This document shows positions 1-9,600 of a DNA stretch of 64,000 bases, piece by piece (position 1 is the first letter of the stretch; every line of letters begins with the position of its first letter). The DNA comes from UBA6168 sp965222975. GTDB taxonomy: Bacteria; Bacteroidota; Bacteroidia; Chitinophagales; Saprospiraceae. The notes under the pieces were generated by a model. That model searched no databases, was not told the origin of the DNA, and saw only the letters and a list, made by a program, of their open reading frames with translations. The position numbers were made by a program, and so were the translations under genes. The stretch lies in NCBI GenBank assembly GCA_965222975.1, contig CBDCVJ010000031.1:1-64000 (forward strand), given 5' to 3'.

Positions 1-280
1 TGATTTCCGGCATGCGGCGGACATGCTTGGCAAGGCGGTAGGCAAGCGCCTGTTTCAACCGATAGTGCTGGTCTTCCATCATCAGGATCACCTCTTGTTT
101 GTTTTCCGTATTGAAAATGCTGAGGTAGATTTTGGCGAGGTTAAAATCGGGGGTCAGCACAACATTTGTCACAGTCACGAAAGGCTTTGCACCATAGACA
201 TAAGCCCCTTCTTGCTGGAGCACAAGACTGAAATTCCGCTTGATCGTTTCGGCCACTTGTTTTTGACGAATGCTTGCCAT
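1..280 (-). CDS. rbfA: Ribosome-binding factor A, 5' part (runs off the window)
   Basis: The reverse strand reads ATG at 280 and stays open to the window edge (93 codons). The product starts MASIRQKQVAETIKRNFS and carries the RbfA pattern: an N-terminal helix with VAETI, then VTVTNVVLTPDFNLAKIYLS (beta strands of the KH-like fold), then a helix with LKQALAYRLAKHVRRMPE. RbfA binds the 30S subunit and assists 16S rRNA 5'-end maturation and cold adaptation. The C-terminal strand and stop lie outside the window. A plus-strand frame over the same bases is only its shadow. Confidence 0.88.
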   Translation of the reverse strand, partial: MASIRQKQVAETIKRNFSLVLQQEGAYVYGAKPFVTVTNVVLTPDFNLAKIYLSIFNTENKQEVILMMEDQHYRLKQALAYRLAKHVRRMPEI

Positions 281-285
281 TAATA

Positions 286-386
286 TGGTATTGGAGTATT
301 GGATATTTAGGTATTAGGGTATTGGGCAATAACCCATTTTGGACTAAAATACCCAATACCTTAATACCCAATACCTAATACCTAAT
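286..386. repeat. Intergenic hairpin built of repeated short words
   Basis: Between rbfA and the T9SS gene the left half repeats TATTGG/GGTATT words and the right half repeats their complements (CCCAATACC, AATACC). The whole folds into a long imperfect hairpin with a short centre near 335-345. It looks like the other word-type hairpins in the window. It may act as a transcription barrier, but no function can be shown. Confidence 0.6.
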
Positions 387-442
387 TTCAAAGTCGGCAA
401 GATAAGGTAAATCTTTTTATTGGAGAATGGTTCCCTGAAAAA

Positions 443-478
443 GGAAAAGCCCAACAGTTATTTGCTGCCGGGCTTTCC
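443..478 (-). terminator. Hairpin terminator for the T9SS surface protein
   Basis: GGAAAAGCCC pairs with GGGCTTTCC around an 17-base loop, just past the stop of the minus-strand gene that ends at 504. Read on the minus strand the stem runs into a T-rich tract, as in an intrinsic terminator. Confidence 0.55.
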
Positions 479-503
479 CTATGTATTGGTGCTTTTAATA
501 AGT

Positions 504-2356
504 TTAATGTACCAATACCCGTTTGATCGCAACGCCTTTATCGGTTTTTACTTTTAGCAGATAAATGCCTTGCTCCCAGTCTCCCGCATTGATTTCAAAG
601 CCATTCGAAGTGCTTGCCATTTCGGCTACTTGCTGTCCAAGTTGATTGAAAACGGCAAGCGACTCCGCTTGGAGATTGTCGAAATGTACAGAAATATAGT
701 CAGAGGCTGGATTTGGAAAAACGTGGACTTGGTTATTGAGCCACCTGTCTTTGGTGGAAGTGGCGTCTGTCGTTTTGTCTACCACATGGACGGTGGCAGG
801 TTCCAAATTGCCAATCGTCAGCATAGCACCTTCAGGGTTCACGGCCACAACGTCAGAGAGAGTAATGGTAAACTGAGCTTCAGCACCTCTTGCCACTAGG
901 TCACTGATGACAATGAAGCTAAGAGTAGCCATTTTCCCAAAACCGCCAACACCGTTGCTTTTTTGGGTAAAACCAAGGTCAAATTCCCCGCCATCCGACT
1001 GCCTGTTTTTATTCAACCAAATAATATTGTTGGAGCTGCCAAAAAAAGAATTGTCATGGTAATCCACCAACACCCCTCCCTCTGCCACCATATCTTCCGG
1101 ATACTTCAATTGCAGGGCAAAACCGCTGAGGTTTTCTATTGGCAGGCTGGGTGAGCCGACCATCAAATCGGCCTCCAGTTCGATAAGGGAAGGAGTATTG
1201 TCATCTATCAAAATGGTGTCCCACTCGAAATCGAGCCAAAATAATGGAGAGCCAGGTGCCTGCACCATGAACATGCCGGACGGTGCCGCATAATTGGCGC
1301 TAATGGCCATCGCATCATCACTGGTCACCTCTCCGTCACCATTGCAATCAAGGTGTTTAAAATCCTGCCCGTTGATGGTTTCCACGCCCCATTCAGGGGC
1401 ATATTGTGCCGACCAATCAAGGGCAATATCTACATCGTCCAATTGCCTTGGCGGTCCTTCCATGCCATAACCCACACCAATCGGCAAGAGGTCATAAACA
1501 TTGGCGCCGCCGTCAGCATTGGTATCGCCGGGATAGACGCAAGCTGCAAATTCGCAGATGTCACCTGAACCACTATAAACATAATCGCAAAATTTGGAAG
1601 TGCAGCCGTTGTCGTTCCAAACAGTCAGGCAAACAGTATAAATGTTTATTTCACCATAATTATAAGTGGCAGGTACAGTGTTCAGCATTTCATTGCCATC
1701 CCCCATGATCCCATTCCCATTCGGAATAATTTCCAGTGGAATTATTAAAAAAATTGACTTCTCCATCCAGCGCCTCATAGTGGAATGCAGCATGGCACTC
1801 GTGGATGTCCACTGTTTGGCAATTGACCACCTGCCCACAATTGCCTCCTGAGATGGTCAGGCACACCTCATAAAAATCTTGGGCTGGAAAGACATGAGTA
1901 ACTTCCGGGCCAGGAGCTGTGGAACCATCGCCAAAATCCCAAGTATATTCAAGTAGGGTATTAATCACTACTGGAAAGAAAGAAACCTCCGGGCTCAAGT
2001 CATAAGATTCAGTATTGTAAGTAAAATCAGCCACACAATCGGCAGAGGGGAGGGTAACGACTTCGAGGCAACCTATAGAAACGGACGGGCCAACCATACA
2101 GGCGCCAGCCACTGAATCTATCTCATAAGAAAACTGTATTTCAGTACCCACGTTGATCCCTTCCAAAACGGTATCATCATTGGGTACGAGCAACCCAAAA
2201 GTGTCATATGAATAAATCACTTTACCGCAGTAGCTGTTGTTGGGAGGCGACAAAACATGCCCGCTTACATCGCATTGGGCGGTGAGCTGAACACCGGCCA
2301 GCAAAAGCGCCAAACGCGCAAAATCCAGAAAGTAATGTTTTCCTAATTAAACTCAT
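504..2356 (-). CDS. T9SS-exported PKD/dockerin-like surface protein, frameshifted
   Basis: One gene in pieces. From the N-terminus it shows a signal peptide, a PKD domain (motif YTWDFGDGS), a second PKD, two EF-hand/dockerin-like calcium loops (PGDTNADGG and DCNGDGEVTSDD), a cohesin-like beta domain (GFALQLKYP, GKMATLSFIV) and a T9SS type A sorting domain (VFPNPASDY, GIYLLKV). It is predicted to be exported across the outer membrane and attached or released. The second PKD motif is cut by one extra G in the run at 1700-1704: removing it restores WEWDHGDGNEM. A second +1 slip near 2315 separates a good signal peptide starting at ATG 2356 from the body; without it the only start is a TTG at 2313. 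The slips may be sequencing errors or real decay. Confidence 0.8.
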
Positions 2357-2502
2357 GCCGTTGAATTTGAGGTGGGAAAATACTGGTTTTCAATGAGTTA
2401 TCTGCTTAAATCGCAATTTTTAACATCAAAACAATCGTAAAGAAACTGCTATACACCTTACAAAAATGTTGTTTTAATCAAAAAAAACCTAAGACAAAAG
2501 TT

Positions 2503-2510
2503 TAGATTTG
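2503..2510 (+). promoter_or_regulatory. Candidate Bacteroidota -7 box (TAGATTTG)
   Basis: Matches the TAnnTTTG -7 element used by the Bacteroidota primary sigma factor, 88 bases before the start at 2599. No convincing -33 TTG at the usual distance, so moderate support only. Confidence 0.35.
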
Positions 2511-2598
2511 TTCCATCACAATGCCGTTGCATTTTTTCATAACAAATTGGTTCTTAATGTCTTAAATTTCTTTTGACAAGTGTTTTGTTGAAATAATT

Positions 2599-4020
2599 AT
2601 GAACAACAGTAAACTTTATTCACTACTACTCACATTTTCCACCTATGACTTACTGCGGTTCAGGAAGTTTATAACCTCTCCATTTTTCAACGAGAATCAT
2701 GAACTCGTCCAGTTGTTCGAGGTCATCAAAACAGACTTAACCAATAAGACGGGCAAAACGAAAGACAAGTTGGGGTTCTGGTCAGCTATTTTCGCCGACA
2801 GGCCATACAACGATACCCGGTTCAGGAGGCTCTGCTCTGATCTTTTGAAACTGGCATTGGATTTTTTAGCGTATCAGACTTATCAGTCTAACCCGTCTAC
2901 AGTGCATTCTTTCCTGCTCCACTCTTTGGCCGATACCCGGTTGGAAAAGCATTTCAAGGGAGTCGTCCGACAGATGGAAAAAGACTTGGCCAAGTCAAGA
3001 AATAGGGATGCCAATTATCATTACCTTTCCTATGCACTCGTTCGTCGGCAATGGGATCATCGAGAACACAATACCAGCAAAACGGCATCTTCTAATTTTT
3101 TAAAAAAGGCCGATTATCACCTCGACAGTTATTATTTATCCAAAAAACTGGAACATTACTGCGAAGCTCTAAGCCTTAAAAGCAAAGCACAGAGTGAAAC
3201 ACCTGTCCAAATATTGCCGGGGTTATTGGAATTTCTACCAGATTTGGATTACTTCCAGGAGCCGTCCATAAAAGGCTGGTATTTAGTAGCCCTGATGATG
3301 CAGAACCAAGAAGAAGAAAAGTATTTTCAACAGTTGAAATTATTGGTTGAAAAAAGAGGCCATTGTTTTCAAAAAAAAGAATTGCATGCTTTGTTTATCC
3401 ACCTCATGAATTATTGCATCGATATAAAAATCAACAAAGGCCGATCTGAATATTATTTAGAATTACTTTCGCTTTATAAGACAGCACTCGACCAGCGGAT
3501 TATTTTTGAAAATGACGAACTAAACCCACACCACTATAAAAATATCATCACTGTTTCACTGCATGTAAAAGAGTTCGATTGGGTCGAGCGCTTTATTCAG
3601 GAATATTCCGAACACCTTCCTAAAGCCGATGAGCAAAATGCCCTGAATTATAACTTAGCCAATTTATATTTCCATAAAAAAGAATACGATAAGGTTATTG
3701 AACTCTTGCGGGAAGTAGAATATAAAAACATTGTTTATGCTATTGGCAGTAAAACATTATTGATCTGTACATATTATGAATTAAATGAGGATATAGCACT
3801 TGACTCCTTGACGGATTCCTTTCGTATTTTCCTGCGCCGCAATCAATTAATTTCAAAAGAATTAAGACAACGCTGCATGAACATGGTGCGCTTTACAAAA
3901 AAATTATCTGCCATTCCGCCTTACGACAAAGAAGCTGTGGAAAAACTAAAAATACAAATTGAAAATTGCAAAGCAGTAACTTCCAAAAAATGGTTGCTGG
4001 AAAAAGTTACAGAACTGTGA
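2599..4020 (+). CDS. Conserved helical protein of unknown function
   Basis: 473 residues, no signal peptide or membrane segment, so probably cytoplasmic. I do not recognise a named domain. The N-terminal 100 residues (motif FRKFITSPFFNENHELVQLF, then RFRRLCSDLLKLALDFLAYQ) look like a compact helical module. The rest is rich in paired helices with TPR-like spacing (LNYNLANLYFHKKEYDKVIE near residue 355). The alternating Leu/Tyr/Lys composition resembles Saprospiraceae-specific proteins that begin with 'LY.LL..FS..ELR.F.KF..SP'. It stands alone with its own upstream region and is followed by the glycosyltransferase gene 60 bases on. Function unknown. Confidence 0.7.
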   Translation: MNNSKLYSLLLTFSTYDLLRFRKFITSPFFNENHELVQLFEVIKTDLTNKTGKTKDKLGFWSAIFADRPYNDTRFRRLCSDLLKLALDFLAYQTYQSNPSTVHSFLLHSLADTRLEKHFKGVVRQMEKDLAKSRNRDANYHYLSYALVRRQWDHREHNTSKTASSNFLKKADYHLDSYYLSKKLEHYCEALSLKSKAQSETPVQILPGLLEFLPDLDYFQEPSIKGWYLVALMMQNQEEEKYFQQLKLLVEKRGHCFQKKELHALFIHLMNYCIDIKINKGRSEYYLELLSLYKTALDQRIIFENDELNPHHYKNIITVSLHVKEFDWVERFIQEYSEHLPKADEQNALNYNLANLYFHKKEYDKVIELLREVEYKNIVYAIGSKTLLICTYYELNEDIALDSLTDSFRIFLRRNQLISKELRQRCMNMVRFTKKLSAIPPYDKEAVEKLKIQIENCKAVTSKKWLLEKVTEL

Positions 4021-4043
4021 TTTATTATCGGTGATTGGTGATT

Positions 4044-4051
4044 TATATTTG
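4044..4051 (+). promoter_or_regulatory. Candidate -7 box (TATATTTG)
   Basis: Perfect TAnnTTTG match 29 bases before the preferred glycosyltransferase start at 4080, after the stop of the preceding gene at 4020. No clear -33 element. Confidence 0.4.
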
Positions 4052-4079
4052 GTTTCATTTCTTTGCACACATTTTAAAA

Positions 4080-4790
4080 ATGAAACTATCCATCATCATA
4101 CCCGCTTACAACGAGGCAAGCACCATCCACTTGATACTCGACAAAGTGAAGGCAGTAGCGTTGCTGGAAAACGTGGGAAAAGAAGTCATTGTCATCAATG
4201 ACTGTTCCACTGACGATACGGAAACGGCTATTTTAAAATATCAAAAAAACAATCCATCCCTTCCTATCCAATATCTGAAACACCAGCAAAACAAGGGCAA
4301 AGGCGCTGCCCTCCATACAGGCATCCGCCACGCAACTGGCGATTTTGTCATTATCCAAGATGCTGACCTCGAATATGACCCAAGGGAATACAACCTCCTA
4401 TTAAGGCCCATACTGGAAGGGGTAGCCGATGTAGTATATGGTAGCCGCTTTATGGGTGGAAACCCGCACCGCATTTTGTTTTTTTGGCACTCCATCGGGA
4501 ATAAATTCCTTACCAGACTGTCGAATATGTTTACCAACCTGAACTTGACGGACATGGAAACGTGTTATAAATTGTTCCGGCTTGAAATTATCCAAAGTCT
4601 GCATTTAAAAGAAAAAAGGTTTGGCTTCGAACCAGAGGTGACGGCCAAAATGTCCCGCGTACCTAATGTCCGAATTTATGAAGTGGGCATTTCTTATTAT
4701 GGCCGTACTTATGCGGAAGGGAAAAAGATAAATTGGCAGGACGGGTTTCGGGCCATTTATTGTATTTTAAAGTATAATTTATTCAATTGA
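4080..4790 (+). CDS. GT2 glycosyltransferase, dolichol-phosphate mannosyltransferase-like
   Basis: 236 residues from ATG 4080; an in-frame ATG at 4035 would add 15 hydrophobic residues not seen in the family and overlap the -7 box. The GT-A fold is clear: LSIIIPAYNE at the N-terminus, VINDCSTDD (nucleotide binding), NKGKGAALHTGIRHATGD, and IQDADLEYDP with the DxD-type metal site. RFGFEPEVTAKM and the YYGRTYAEGKKINWQDG tail are typical of DPM1-like enzymes that move a sugar from an NDP donor to polyprenyl phosphate. It has no C-terminal membrane anchor. The next gene is also a nucleotide-sugar-type transferase, so both may serve envelope or glycolipid synthesis. Confidence 0.85.
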   Translation: MKLSIIIPAYNEASTIHLILDKVKAVALLENVGKEVIVINDCSTDDTETAILKYQKNNPSLPIQYLKHQQNKGKGAALHTGIRHATGDFVIIQDADLEYDPREYNLLLRPILEGVADVVYGSRFMGGNPHRILFFWHSIGNKFLTRLSNMFTNLNLTDMETCYKLFRLEIIQSLHLKEKRFGFEPEVTAKMSRVPNVRIYEVGISYYGRTYAEGKKINWQDGFRAIYCILKYNLFN

Positions 4791-4942
4791 GATTTTATTC
4801 TTTTATTAAAACCTTAACAAATAGATTAATACATTTTTTTTGAAACACATAGACATATAGAAAACATAGTTTTTATTGCTTAAAAAATTTATATATATCT
4901 ATGTGCTTCAAAAAAAACAAGTAAAACAATATTTAATGCTTA

Positions 4943-5533
4943 ATGAAAAAAGCACTTATCATTTTTATTAAAAATATTATTCCGGGAAAAGTAAAAACCC
5001 GTTTGGCAGCGACCTTAGGCAATGATAGATCTGTAAAAATATACGAAGCATTGTTGGAACGCACCCGAATAGAAGCAATAAAAACCAATGCAGATTCACA
5101 TGTATTTTACAGTTCTTATATTGAAAATAATGATGGTTGGGGAAATAAATACTTTACAAAAAAAATACAGCGGGGCAACAATATCGGCGAGCGTATGTCA
5201 AATGCATTTATTGATTTAATGCCGCCATATGAAAAGGTAATTTTAATCGGCGGAGATATCGCTAATATTTCTGCTGAAATAATAGAAGAAGGTTTTGAAA
5301 AATTAAATGCCCATGATTTTGTTTTAGGCCCTGCAACAGATGGCGGCTATTATTTGATCGGGCAGAAAAAACCGACACCAATTATTTTTGAAAATATAAC
5401 ATGGAGTACCAGTACAGTAGCCATCAAAACATTAGAAAATATAAAATCCCTTGGCAAAACCTGCCACCTACTTTCCACCCTATCCGATATAGATGTTGAA
5501 GAAGATTGGAATAAGTATGGCTGGGAGATTTAG
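4943..5533 (+). CDS. DUF2064 / TIGR04282-type transferase
   Basis: 196 residues with the family landmarks: KNIIPGKVKTRLAATLG at the N-terminus, IGERMSNAF, LIGGDIANIS (the GxDxP/N nucleotide-binding region) and LGPATDGGYYLIG. This family (rSAM/selenodomain-associated transferase 1) has a GT-A-like nucleotidyl/glycosyltransferase fold and often sits beside a GT2 and a radical SAM gene, as here. The substrate is not known. The start ATG follows an AT-rich 150-base gap. The family normally reads 'PVPGxVKTRL'; here IPGKVKTRL is intact. Confidence 0.8.
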   Translation: MKKALIIFIKNIIPGKVKTRLAATLGNDRSVKIYEALLERTRIEAIKTNADSHVFYSSYIENNDGWGNKYFTKKIQRGNNIGERMSNAFIDLMPPYEKVILIGGDIANISAEIIEEGFEKLNAHDFVLGPATDGGYYLIGQKKPTPIIFENITWSTSTVAIKTLENIKSLGKTCHLLSTLSDIDVEEDWNKYGWEI

Positions 5534-5567
5534 TTCTTCAGTCCACAGTTGGCAGTTAGCAGTCCAC

Positions 5568-6059
5568 CTACCGTTCACCATCCACCGTCAAAACATCCAC
5601 TACTGTTTTTAGCATGACGAACATTGGTTCAACGCCATCTTTAGTCAGTTGTATGCCATCACTGCCGTCGTCCACTTCATCCAAAGTCAAGGAGTCTTCA
5701 ATGAAAGCGAGCAGGTCTTCTTGAGAGGTTTTATTGAAAAAAACATCAAGGTGTTCACGGAAAGTGCGGCCTTTCGCCTGTTCCAAAATGGCCCAGTTAG
5801 CCTCTTCGGCATCGCTTATTTCTTTGGGCACTACGACATCTCTTGCTGGCCCTGTATGTTCTACTGACCGCAAAATGACAATGGCAAGATATACCATAAA
5901 GTCCCGCTCATCGTCGGTCAGCGCTCCTTCTTGCTCGGACATCAGGAAGGACAGAATGCCGGGCTGCCGCTCTGCAAATTCACGAGTAGCTGCCTCATAA
6001 TCAATTTCTTCTGCCTCGAATTGGCCAACAATGCGGTCTATTGTTTTTTCTGAAATCAT
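5568..6059 (-). CDS. Acidic conserved hypothetical protein
   Basis: 163 residues from ATG 6059 (a TTG at 6068 would add three residues). Strongly acidic and helical, no signal peptide, cytoplasmic. Segments such as ILSFLMSEQEGALTDDERDF and FIEDSLTLDEVDDGSDG recall uncharacterised Bacteroidota proteins. No catalytic motif is visible. It converges on the DUF2064 gene, whose stop lies 35 bases away, and is followed by tandem-like bases (CAGTCCAC, CACCATCCACCG) that could form a weak hairpin. Confidence 0.65.
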   Translation of the reverse strand: MISEKTIDRIVGQFEAEEIDYEAATREFAERQPGILSFLMSEQEGALTDDERDFMVYLAIVILRSVEHTGPARDVVVPKEISDAEEANWAILEQAKGRTFREHLDVFFNKTSQEDLLAFIEDSLTLDEVDDGSDGIQLTKDGVEPMFVMLKTVVDVLTVDGER

Positions 6060-6099
6060 TGTACTCAAGTAACCACGCCTATCGTCGTAGAAGGAAAGT

Positions 6100-6152
6100 A
6101 AAAAGGCGAAAGTAAAAAGTATTGCACCTAAACTTTTTACTTTGGCCTTTTT
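6100..6152. repeat. Hairpin between divergent genes
   Basis: AAAAAGGCGAAAGTAAAAAGT pairs with its complement at 6132-6152 with one mismatch and an 11-base loop. It lies in the shared upstream region of the minus-strand acidic protein and the plus-strand radical SAM gene. A TAAATTTG box at 6193-6200 may belong to the latter. Confidence 0.55.
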
Positions 6153-6268
6153 AGTTTTCCAAATTCATGTCCGAACACTTTTTGTTTTCGACTAAATTTG
6201 AAATGCCCAACTACATTTTGGCAGGTACTCTTTCTGCCGAACTGGAGTTTGGCACCACAATTTGGTAA

Positions 6269-7294
6269 ATGAAATTTTATAAAAACGACATTTCAAATTT
6301 TATTTCAAAACTGACTCCCCGGCGGCTGTGGAATCTGGCAAAACTATTTTTTTCTTTTCACCTCACCAATTTAATCCGAAAGCCCATCCAATGGGGCATG
6401 CCGATGACCATTTCCTTCGAACCGACGACCGCCTGCAACCTGCGCTGCCCTGAATGCCCGAGCGGCCTCCGGGCCTTCACCCGGCCAACCGGAAACTTGA
6501 AAGAAGATTTTTTTAAAAATACCATTGACGAAATGTACCAGGACTTGCTCTACCTGATTTTTTATTTTCAGGGCGAGCCATATATCAATCCGAATTTTTT
6601 GGATATGGTACGATATGCCCGGAGCAAAGGAATCTACACTATTACTTCCACGAACGGGCATTTTTTAAATAATGAAAATGCCCGAAAAACCATTGAGTCT
6701 GGCCTCGACCGCCTGATTATATCAGTGGATGGCACTACCCAAGACACTTATGAGAGCTACCGGAAGGAAGGAAAATTGCAGGCAGTTTTGCAGGGTGCCA
6801 GAAATGTGGTGAAATGGAAAACAGCATTAAAATCTAAAACGCCACATGTTATTTTCCAATTTCTCGTAGTACGGCCCAACGAACATCAAATACCGGAAAT
6901 ATACCGCCTCGCCAAAGAAATCGGCATTGATGAAGTGAAACTAAAAACGGCCCAAGTATATGATTATAAAAATGGTCACGAATTAATTCCAACTATTGGA
7001 AAATATGCCCGGTATGCAGAAAAAAAAGATGGCACTTGGCAGGTGAAAAATGAATTACTAAATCATTGTTGGAAATTATGGCATGCTTGTGTCATCACTT
7101 GGGACGGCCTCGTAGTACCATGCTGCTTCGACAAAGACGCATTGCATAAATTAGGGGATTTAAAAAACCTCCCTTTTCGGGAAATATGGCAGGGGGGGGC
7201 ATATTCTAATTTTAGGGAAAAGATTTTGCAAGGGAGAGATCAGATCGACATTTGCACAAATTGCACAGAGGGGTGTACGGTTTGGGCGAAATAA
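6269..7294 (+). CDS. Radical SAM protein with SPASM domain
   Basis: 341 residues. The radical SAM cluster is Cys56-x3-Cys60-x2-Cys63 (TTACNLRCPECPSG), followed by FQGEPYINP (GGEP-like SAM site) and LIISVDGTTQDTYESYR. The C-terminus has a SPASM set of cysteines: NHCWKLWHAC, VVPCCFDKD, DICTNCTEGC, which would hold auxiliary iron-sulfur clusters. SPASM enzymes modify peptides or proteins, or act in cofactor and sugar chemistry; this one is of the common Bacteroidota type with an N-terminal helical stretch and has no assigned substrate. Two small leader-type peptides lie 2.5 kb downstream on the other strand, which makes a peptide substrate possible but unproven. Confidence 0.85.
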   Translation: MKFYKNDISNFISKLTPRRLWNLAKLFFSFHLTNLIRKPIQWGMPMTISFEPTTACNLRCPECPSGLRAFTRPTGNLKEDFFKNTIDEMYQDLLYLIFYFQGEPYINPNFLDMVRYARSKGIYTITSTNGHFLNNENARKTIESGLDRLIISVDGTTQDTYESYRKEGKLQAVLQGARNVVKWKTALKSKTPHVIFQFLVVRPNEHQIPEIYRLAKEIGIDEVKLKTAQVYDYKNGHELIPTIGKYARYAEKKDGTWQVKNELLNHCWKLWHACVITWDGLVVPCCFDKDALHKLGDLKNLPFREIWQGGAYSNFREKILQGRDQIDICTNCTEGCTVWAK

Positions 7295-7312
7295 ATTAAT
7301 TTCAAATTAAAT

Positions 7313-7352
7313 AAAAAAAGGCCTGCCCCTAATTCTGGAGCAGACCTTTTTT
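7313..7352. terminator. Bidirectional terminator
   Basis: An A-run, then a GGCCTGCCCC/GGAGCAGACC stem, then a T-run, placed between the convergent radical SAM gene (stop 7294) and histidine kinase gene (stop 7356). It would work in both directions. Confidence 0.7.
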
Positions 7353-7355
7353 ATT

Positions 7356-9428
7356 TTAATCTTTATTTTCAGGATTAGTTGCAGGAAGCGTAAAATAGAA
7401 AGTGCTCCCTTTATCGGCATTTGGCTCTACCCAAATTTCCCCGCCATATTGCTGCACAATTTTTTTGCAAATGGCAAGGCCTACCCCGCTCCCATCATAT
7501 TTTTCCCGGTTGTGCAACCGTTTGAACATTTCAAATACCTTTTGCTGATACTCGGGTTCTATACCTATTCCATTGTCCTTTACAGAAAATTCATAATAAC
7601 CATCTTTCCGGTTGCTGGTTATTTCAATGAGTGGATTCATTGTATCAGAATATTTAATGCTGTTATCAATCAAGTTCTGGAATAACTGAACGAGGTGGAA
7701 TTGGTCGGCAGTTATTTTTGGGAGGTTGCCAATAGAAATTTTGGCATTTGCCTGATTAATTTTATTTTTTAAATTTTCATGTACGATTTTCACAGCTTCA
7801 TTGGTGTCGGTCAGGCCGGACTCTCTTCGGTCAAAATCTATTTTCGAAAATTGCAGCACATCGTTTAAAAGGGCATATAGCCGTTTTGCATTTGAAGTAA
7901 TAAATTCCAAAAATTCATCTGCATCGCTGTCCAATTTACCTTTGTACCTTCTTTGCAATAAATTGGCATAAGAACCAATTCCCCGGAGCGGCTCTTTTAA
8001 ATCGTGCGAGGCAATGAACGCAAAGCTTTTTAATTCTGTATTGGACTGCTCCAATAATCTATTCTGTTCTTTTATTTTTTCGTTGGTTTCTTTTTGCACT
8101 GAATAGGCCTCCACCAATTCTTCATTTTGTTCCTTGATCTGCTTGTTTTTTTCTTCCAAGGTAAAATTGTTTTTCGCTATCAATCGGTTTTGTTTGAAAA
8201 GCAGCCACAGGCAGATGGAAAGGACGCCAATACCAATAAGCAAATAGGTCCTTTGCTGGGTAGCAAACTCAGCGTCTTTCAGGGCGAGTGCTTTTTCTTT
8301 TTGGATGATTTCATAACGGGATTTGCTGTCACTCATTTTTTGCAGAGTCGCTTCATTGGACAGAGAGTCTTTTAATAAGGCATATTTTTCCAAATACTTT
8401 GAAGTCAACTTATAATCACCAATTTTTTCATAATAAAATGCTATGGTTCGATGGAGTTCGACCAGTCTTGGGCGAAATCCCATTTGCTCTGCTATATCCA
8501 GTGACTCTTTTAAATAACCAAAGCATTCCTCATACTCACCTAAGTGCATTAGCGTTTCCCCTATCGTCCTTAATGTCCCGCATTCTCCCCATTTATCATC
8601 AGATTCCTGATTCAGTACTAATGCCTCATCATAAAATGCCAGTGCTTTCAAGGTATCGCCCATAACGGCATAATTTGCCCCTAAATTCATGACCGCATAC
8701 GCAAGTCCTGATTTGAGCCCTAATTGTTTTCCTAACTCATAAGCCTGCTGATTATACTTTAATGATTTTTCAGTTTGGTAAATCCGATTGTACGCTCCGC
8801 CGATTGCGCTCAGACAGGAAAATATGTGGCGCTCCAGTTTGGCTGCATTGCATATATCAAGTGTTTTCTGATAATATTCCAAAGCCAGTTCATAATTGTC
8901 CTGATAAAAGAAAATAGAACCAATATTGTAGAGCGACCGAGCTATACTCACAGTATCCTTTTCTTCTTCATAAATATGGAGGCCAGAAAGGTGGTATTCA
9001 TAGGCCAGCTCATTATAACCGATTCTACGGTAAGCTTCTGCCAAATCGGAATAGGCCTTTGCCAAATTACCTACTTCAGAAGATTTTATATCATCAATTA
9101 ATTTTGTCAGGGTTTCAATTGCCTGGGGAAATTGGTTCATTTCTAAGTACACATCGGCCTTATTATTTAATATAGCTTGGTAATTTTTCCAATCATTTAT
9201 TTTTTTTGCTTTGGGAAGGGCATCCTCAAACACGGACAGTGCTTCTTTTAAATTATCCTGACTTAATTGGGTTTTACCAATTAGGATCAATAATTCTACT
9301 TCTCTTTGTTGATTGGATTGTTGTCGTTCGTATTGAAGAAGGTTGTCAAGGCTATCAAGGTTAGAGGCAATAAGTGCCGGAGCAATTAATACAAGAAGGG
9401 CGACGATGTTATTACGAACAAATAGCAT
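7356..9428 (-). CDS. TPR-repeat sensor histidine kinase
   Basis: 690 residues from ATG 9428 (a TTG six codons earlier is less likely). A signal peptide or anchor (MLFVRNNIVALLVLIAPALIA) is followed by about eight TPR units, for example AYSDLAEAYRRIGYNELAYE, then one membrane helix (YLLIGIGVLSICLWLLF), a coiled coil (NKQIKEQNEELVEAY), a HisKA H-box (FIASHDLKEPLRGIGSYA) and HATPase boxes (LIDNSIKYS, KDNGIGI, GSGVGLAICKKIV). The TPR part is therefore outside the cytoplasm and the kinase inside. There is no receiver domain and no response regulator gene beside it. The same strand upstream carries two double-glycine leader peptides, which are candidate ligands by position only. Confidence 0.88.
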   Translation of the reverse strand: MLFVRNNIVALLVLIAPALIASNLDSLDNLLQYERQQSNQQREVELLILIGKTQLSQDNLKEALSVFEDALPKAKKINDWKNYQAILNNKADVYLEMNQFPQAIETLTKLIDDIKSSEVGNLAKAYSDLAEAYRRIGYNELAYEYHLSGLHIYEEEKDTVSIARSLYNIGSIFFYQDNYELALEYYQKTLDICNAAKLERHIFSCLSAIGGAYNRIYQTEKSLKYNQQAYELGKQLGLKSGLAYAVMNLGANYAVMGDTLKALAFYDEALVLNQESDDKWGECGTLRTIGETLMHLGEYEECFGYLKESLDIAEQMGFRPRLVELHRTIAFYYEKIGDYKLTSKYLEKYALLKDSLSNEATLQKMSDSKSRYEIIQKEKALALKDAEFATQQRTYLLIGIGVLSICLWLLFKQNRLIAKNNFTLEEKNKQIKEQNEELVEAYSVQKETNEKIKEQNRLLEQSNTELKSFAFIASHDLKEPLRGIGSYANLLQRRYKGKLDSDADEFLEFITSNAKRLYALLNDVLQFSKIDFDRRESGLTDTNEAVKIVHENLKNKINQANAKISIGNLPKITADQFHLVQLFQNLIDNSIKYSDTMNPLIEITSNRKDGYYEFSVKDNGIGIEPEYQQKVFEMFKRLHNREKYDGSGVGLAICKKIVQQYGGEIWVEPNADKGSTFYFTLPATNPENKD

Positions 9429-9600
9429 GTAGTCGAATTCTAACAAAACAATTTGGGTTTATTAAAACATTTATTGAGCCAACTTATTTCGGGCATTCAT
9501 TTAAACAATCATTTCGATTTTTTTGTGGTCATTACCACACCCTTTTTATATATTTCGATAGCTGCCTTGAAGAAAAGATTGGATCATGGAAGGATTAAAA

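Noticed and set aside
23..283. Plus-strand frame of 86 codons at the window start
   Set aside because: It lies on top of the rbfA reading frame of the other strand, which has a clear family match.
1353..1851. Several plus-strand frames opposite the T9SS surface protein
   Set aside because: They are shadows of the PKD/dockerin-like gene; composition is not protein-like and no start signals are present.
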